DNA of 64,000 bases from the NCBI GenBank assembly GCA_015075365.1, contig JABTUN010000002.1:1550001-1614000 (forward strand), written 5' to 3'. The stretch is from Verrucomicrobiaceae bacterium (GTDB taxonomy: Bacteria; Verrucomicrobiota; Verrucomicrobiia; Verrucomicrobiales; Verrucomicrobiaceae). The notes under the pieces are model-generated. The model was not told where the DNA came from. It saw only the letters and a program-made list of their open reading frames with translations, and did no database searches. Positions 62,032-64,000 of the stretch are shown here, one piece after another. The translations under genes and the position numbers were made by a program. Positions within the stretch are counted from its first letter, which is position 1; each line of letters opens with the position of its first letter.

Positions 62032-62873
62032 GACAGCCCTGGCGAGCGGTGCTTGTTGTAAAAACCGAGGCTGCCAAAGGCGGCGGGCCTCATGACCGGG
62101 CGCTCAAAAACAGCGGCCAGGTCATGGACGCGCCGCAGGAGTTCCAGGTTTGTGGCCAGTCGCGTGCGGCTGGCGTCGAACCAGATGTTGTCCTCCAGCC
62201 CGACACGCACGCCACCGCCTTCCAGCAGGGCGAGCGTGTTCGCGCGCAACTGCGAATGACCGATGCCCGCGAGCGACCAGTAGGAGCCGGCCGGCAACTG
62301 GCTGATGAGCAGCCCGGTCTGGATCAGGCCGTCCTGTGCTGTGGCGATGTTTCCGACGAGGAGGTTGAAGTAAAAAGGCGGCCTGAGCACGTCTTTGGAG
62401 GCGAGGTAGCAGGCGTAGTTGACCATTCCGCCGTCGAAGCACTCCAGTTCCGGCCGCACGCCGAACTGGTCCATCTTTTCCGCCAGCCGCGTGATCATCT
62501 CCGGCGCGTTCATGCTGGGCTCCCTTGGAAAATTCATGGAGCCCAGGGTGAGCGAGGCCATGTCGGGTTGAAGTTCCAGCACCTCGGAGCGCTGCTCAAA
62601 GGCGGGAAAGGTGCGCCCGCTCAAGGAAGCGCAGATGACGAGCTCCGGGCAGTGGCGGCGCACGCCGTCGAAAATCTCCGCGTAAATCTGCCGTTCGTAA
62701 GCGGGAGAGCCGTCCCCATGACGCGCATGGAGGTGCGCCACGGTGATGCCCAGCTCGTGGGCCTCATGCACCTGCTCGATGATCTCCGCGGAGGACACGG
62801 GGACGTGCGGGGTCATCTCCTTCGTGGGCACCATGCCCGTGGGGGCAAAATTAATGATCAAATCCTGCATCAA
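62028..62873 (-). CDS. Beta-keto acid cleavage enzyme (BKACE/DUF849-like)
   Basis: A 281-residue TIM-barrel protein. The N-terminal IINFAPTGMVPTKEMTPHVP and VAHLHARHGDGSP segments carry the zinc-binding His pair (HLHAR) of the family, which condenses a beta-keto acid with acetyl-CoA (e.g. 3-keto-5-aminohexanoate in lysine fermentation). The late GGVRVGLEDN motif also fits. Substrate specificity cannot be read. The start is MM at 62873 or 62870. Its stop overlaps the GNAT gene. Confidence 0.85.
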   Translation of the reverse strand: MMQDLIINFAPTGMVPTKEMTPHVPVSSAEIIEQVHEAHELGITVAHLHARHGDGSPAYERQIYAEIFDGVRRHCPELVICASLSGRTFPAFEQRSEVLELQPDMASLTLGSMNFPREPSMNAPEMITRLAEKMDQFGVRPELECFDGGMVNYACYLASKDVLRPPFYFNLLVGNIATAQDGLIQTGLLISQLPAGSYWSLAGIGHSQLRANTLALLEGGGVRVGLEDNIWFDASRTRLATNLELLRRVHDLAAVFERPVMRPAAFGSLGFYNKHRSPGLS

Positions 62874-62918
62874 ATGCCATCCTGCGGGCGGCGCGTTGAG
62901 AAATCAAGATTCAAGCGG

Positions 62919-64000
62919 TCAGGTGACGGCACGAATGCCCTCCCAACCTCGCTCCAGCATGGGACAGTGGTCGCAATCAAGGCCGTTCAGGTGACAGAGC
63001 GGGATGGTGCAGCGCACGGGGCGGCCTTGCAGTTTCAGGACCACCCGCCGCAGACGCTGGTCGGTCCGTCCTTTGACCAGCAGCAGGTCTCCAGGCCGCA
63101 GTTCCTTCTCCAGCAGGGCCGCGATTTCGAGCACGGTCATGGTGGAGGAGATGGTGACGTTCTCCGGCTTCACCCCTGCCCTGATGGCCCCCGTCCTGGC
63201 GTTCTTCAGCTTGCCGCCGCCGCACAAGATGATGCGGGCGGCATGACGACCCGCCTGCCTGCCGACTTCGCGGTAGAGCTTGTGCTGGCTGCCCACCGGC
63301 TCGTTGACCTCCCCCAGCACCGCCAGCCTGCGGGGCGCCGGCATCTCGCCAAAGGCCTCCAACGCGGTGAACAGGCTCTCCTGCGATGCCTTGTAGTCAT
63401 CGGCGAGAATCCAAGCCCCGCCTGGCAGATGGAACAGCTCCATGCGGCCATAGACGGGCTCCATGCTCGCAAAAGCGGCCACGGCGGCATCCATGTCCGC
63501 TCCTTCAGCATCCGCCACGGCCAGCGCCGCCAGGAAAGGATAGACCATGTGCCGCCCGAACAAGCGGCTGCGCACCAGCCAGCTCCGCGTGCCGATGCGG
63601 ACGGTGAAGCGCGCCCCATGCGGCCAGTCGATCTGCCAGTCCTCCGCACGGACATCATTCTCAGGCCCGAAACCGAAGGTGATGACCCGGGCGTGGGTCT
63701 GGCCCCGCATCCACAGCACGTTGGAGTCATCTCCATTGAGCACGGCCAGCCCTTCCCTGCCCAGCGCGCGCACCATGGCCGCTTTTTCCATGCGCGTGAC
63801 CTCAAGCGTGGGCAGGGAGCGGTTGTGATCACTGGCGATGGAGGTGACCACCGTCACCTGCGGGCGCAGCATCCACGCATACCAGCGCATCTGCCCCGGT
63901 TTGGCGATGCCCACCTCCAGCGCGGCACGCGTGGCAGCGGGCCGCACGCGCAGCAGGCACCAGACGACCTCGCTCCATGAATTGGCATTGTCCCGCGCCC
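62919..64000 (-). CDS. Mur-ligase family enzyme, MurF-like (partial at window edge)
   Basis: The frame remains open to base 64000, so the N-terminus lies outside. The visible part covers the central ATPase domain after the P-loop (EVGIAKPGQM, then TSIASDHNRSL, the LNGDD strand) and the C-terminal ligase domain (ILADDYKASQESL, with the conserved Asp/Asn-x-Asn-Pro-like position read as DDYKAS). A Cys-containing end (HLNGLDCDHCPM) is unusual. MurF joins D-Ala-D-Ala to the murein tripeptide. The missing N-terminal third leaves MurF versus a related ligase open. Confidence 0.78.
   Translation of the reverse strand, partial: ARDNANSWSEVVWCLLRVRPAATRAALEVGIAKPGQMRWYAWMLRPQVTVVTSIASDHNRSLPTLEVTRMEKAAMVRALGREGLAVLNGDDSNVLWMRGQTHARVITFGFGPENDVRAEDWQIDWPHGARFTVRIGTRSWLVRSRLFGRHMVYPFLAALAVADAEGADMDAAVAAFASMEPVYGRMELFHLPGGAWILADDYKASQESLFTALEAFGEMPAPRRLAVLGEVNEPVGSQHKLYREVGRQAGRHAARIILCGGGKLKNARTGAIRAGVKPENVTISSTMTVLEIAALLEKELRPGDLLLVKGRTDQRLRRVVLKLQGRPVRCTIPLCHLNGLDCDHCPMLERGWEGIRAVT

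Overview
The window is high-GC chromosomal DNA (roughly 60-65% G+C by eye) from a Gram-negative bacterium of the Verrucomicrobiota, most likely a Verrucomicrobiaceae/Prosthecobacter-like organism. No single marker proves this. It rests on the combination of BamA/Skp/LpxD outer-membrane genes, very large Ser/Thr kinases paired with ECF sigma factors, PPC-domain and DUF6807 proteins, a ceramidase-like enzyme, a collagen-like 'GPxGPP' protein and many long secreted proteins.

Layout. (1) 1-7231, minus strand: a copper/heme oxidase locus. A di-heme MauG/MbnH-like enzyme fused to a copper-binding MbnP-like domain overlaps by 4 bp a giant secreted protein of more than 1850 residues, which runs off the left edge. 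The giant begins with a complete galactose-oxidase-type radical-copper active site and later carries two CxxCH haem motifs. (2) 7406-13261: LMW phosphatase, then a Cre-like envelope-stress locus (unknown secreted protein, CreD-like membrane protein, CreB-like regulator) interrupted by an opposite-strand spermidine-synthase-like gene, with an 11-bp-phased direct repeat in front of it. (3) 13295-26170: housekeeping genes (PCD, moeA, M48 protease, dnaB, Sel1 protein, tRNA-Ala, dnaN, tyrA, apbE, GT2) and a probable exported restriction-fold nuclease. (4) 26196-32941, minus: bamA-skp-(terminator)-lpxD and a PPC-domain protein. (5) 33119-35794: an enolase-superfamily dehydratase with a non-canonical Nramp-type transporter. 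(6) 35843-45687: two ECF sigma factor genes flanking two receptor-type kinases with leucine-rich ectodomains; a 43-bp identical repeat lies in front of kinase 1 and in front of the upstream sigma gene. (7) 45733-54134: UxuA-like and ceramidase-like enzymes, a gene-free 0.7-kb repeat region, gcvT, an orphan nuoA, a PQQ-propeller protein, a fatty-acid-hydroxylase-like protein, khpA and rpsP. (8) 54264-60316: accessory region with REP-like and MITE-like elements, a collagen-like gene broken by a decayed IS3-family element, a 126-bp tandem duplication, and a markedly AT-richer histidine kinase/receiver pair that looks imported. (9) 60388-64000: DUF6807 protein, GNAT, BKACE-type enzyme and a partial Mur ligase.

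The most promising candidate for something undescribed is region 1. A radical-copper oxidase makes H2O2, MauG-type haem enzymes use H2O2 to oxidise protein side chains, and MbnP domains bind copper. Here all three activities are packed into two overlapping genes under what looks like one promoter. The 43-bp repeat of the sigma/kinase cluster and the CreB-box-like repeats are the best regulatory candidates.
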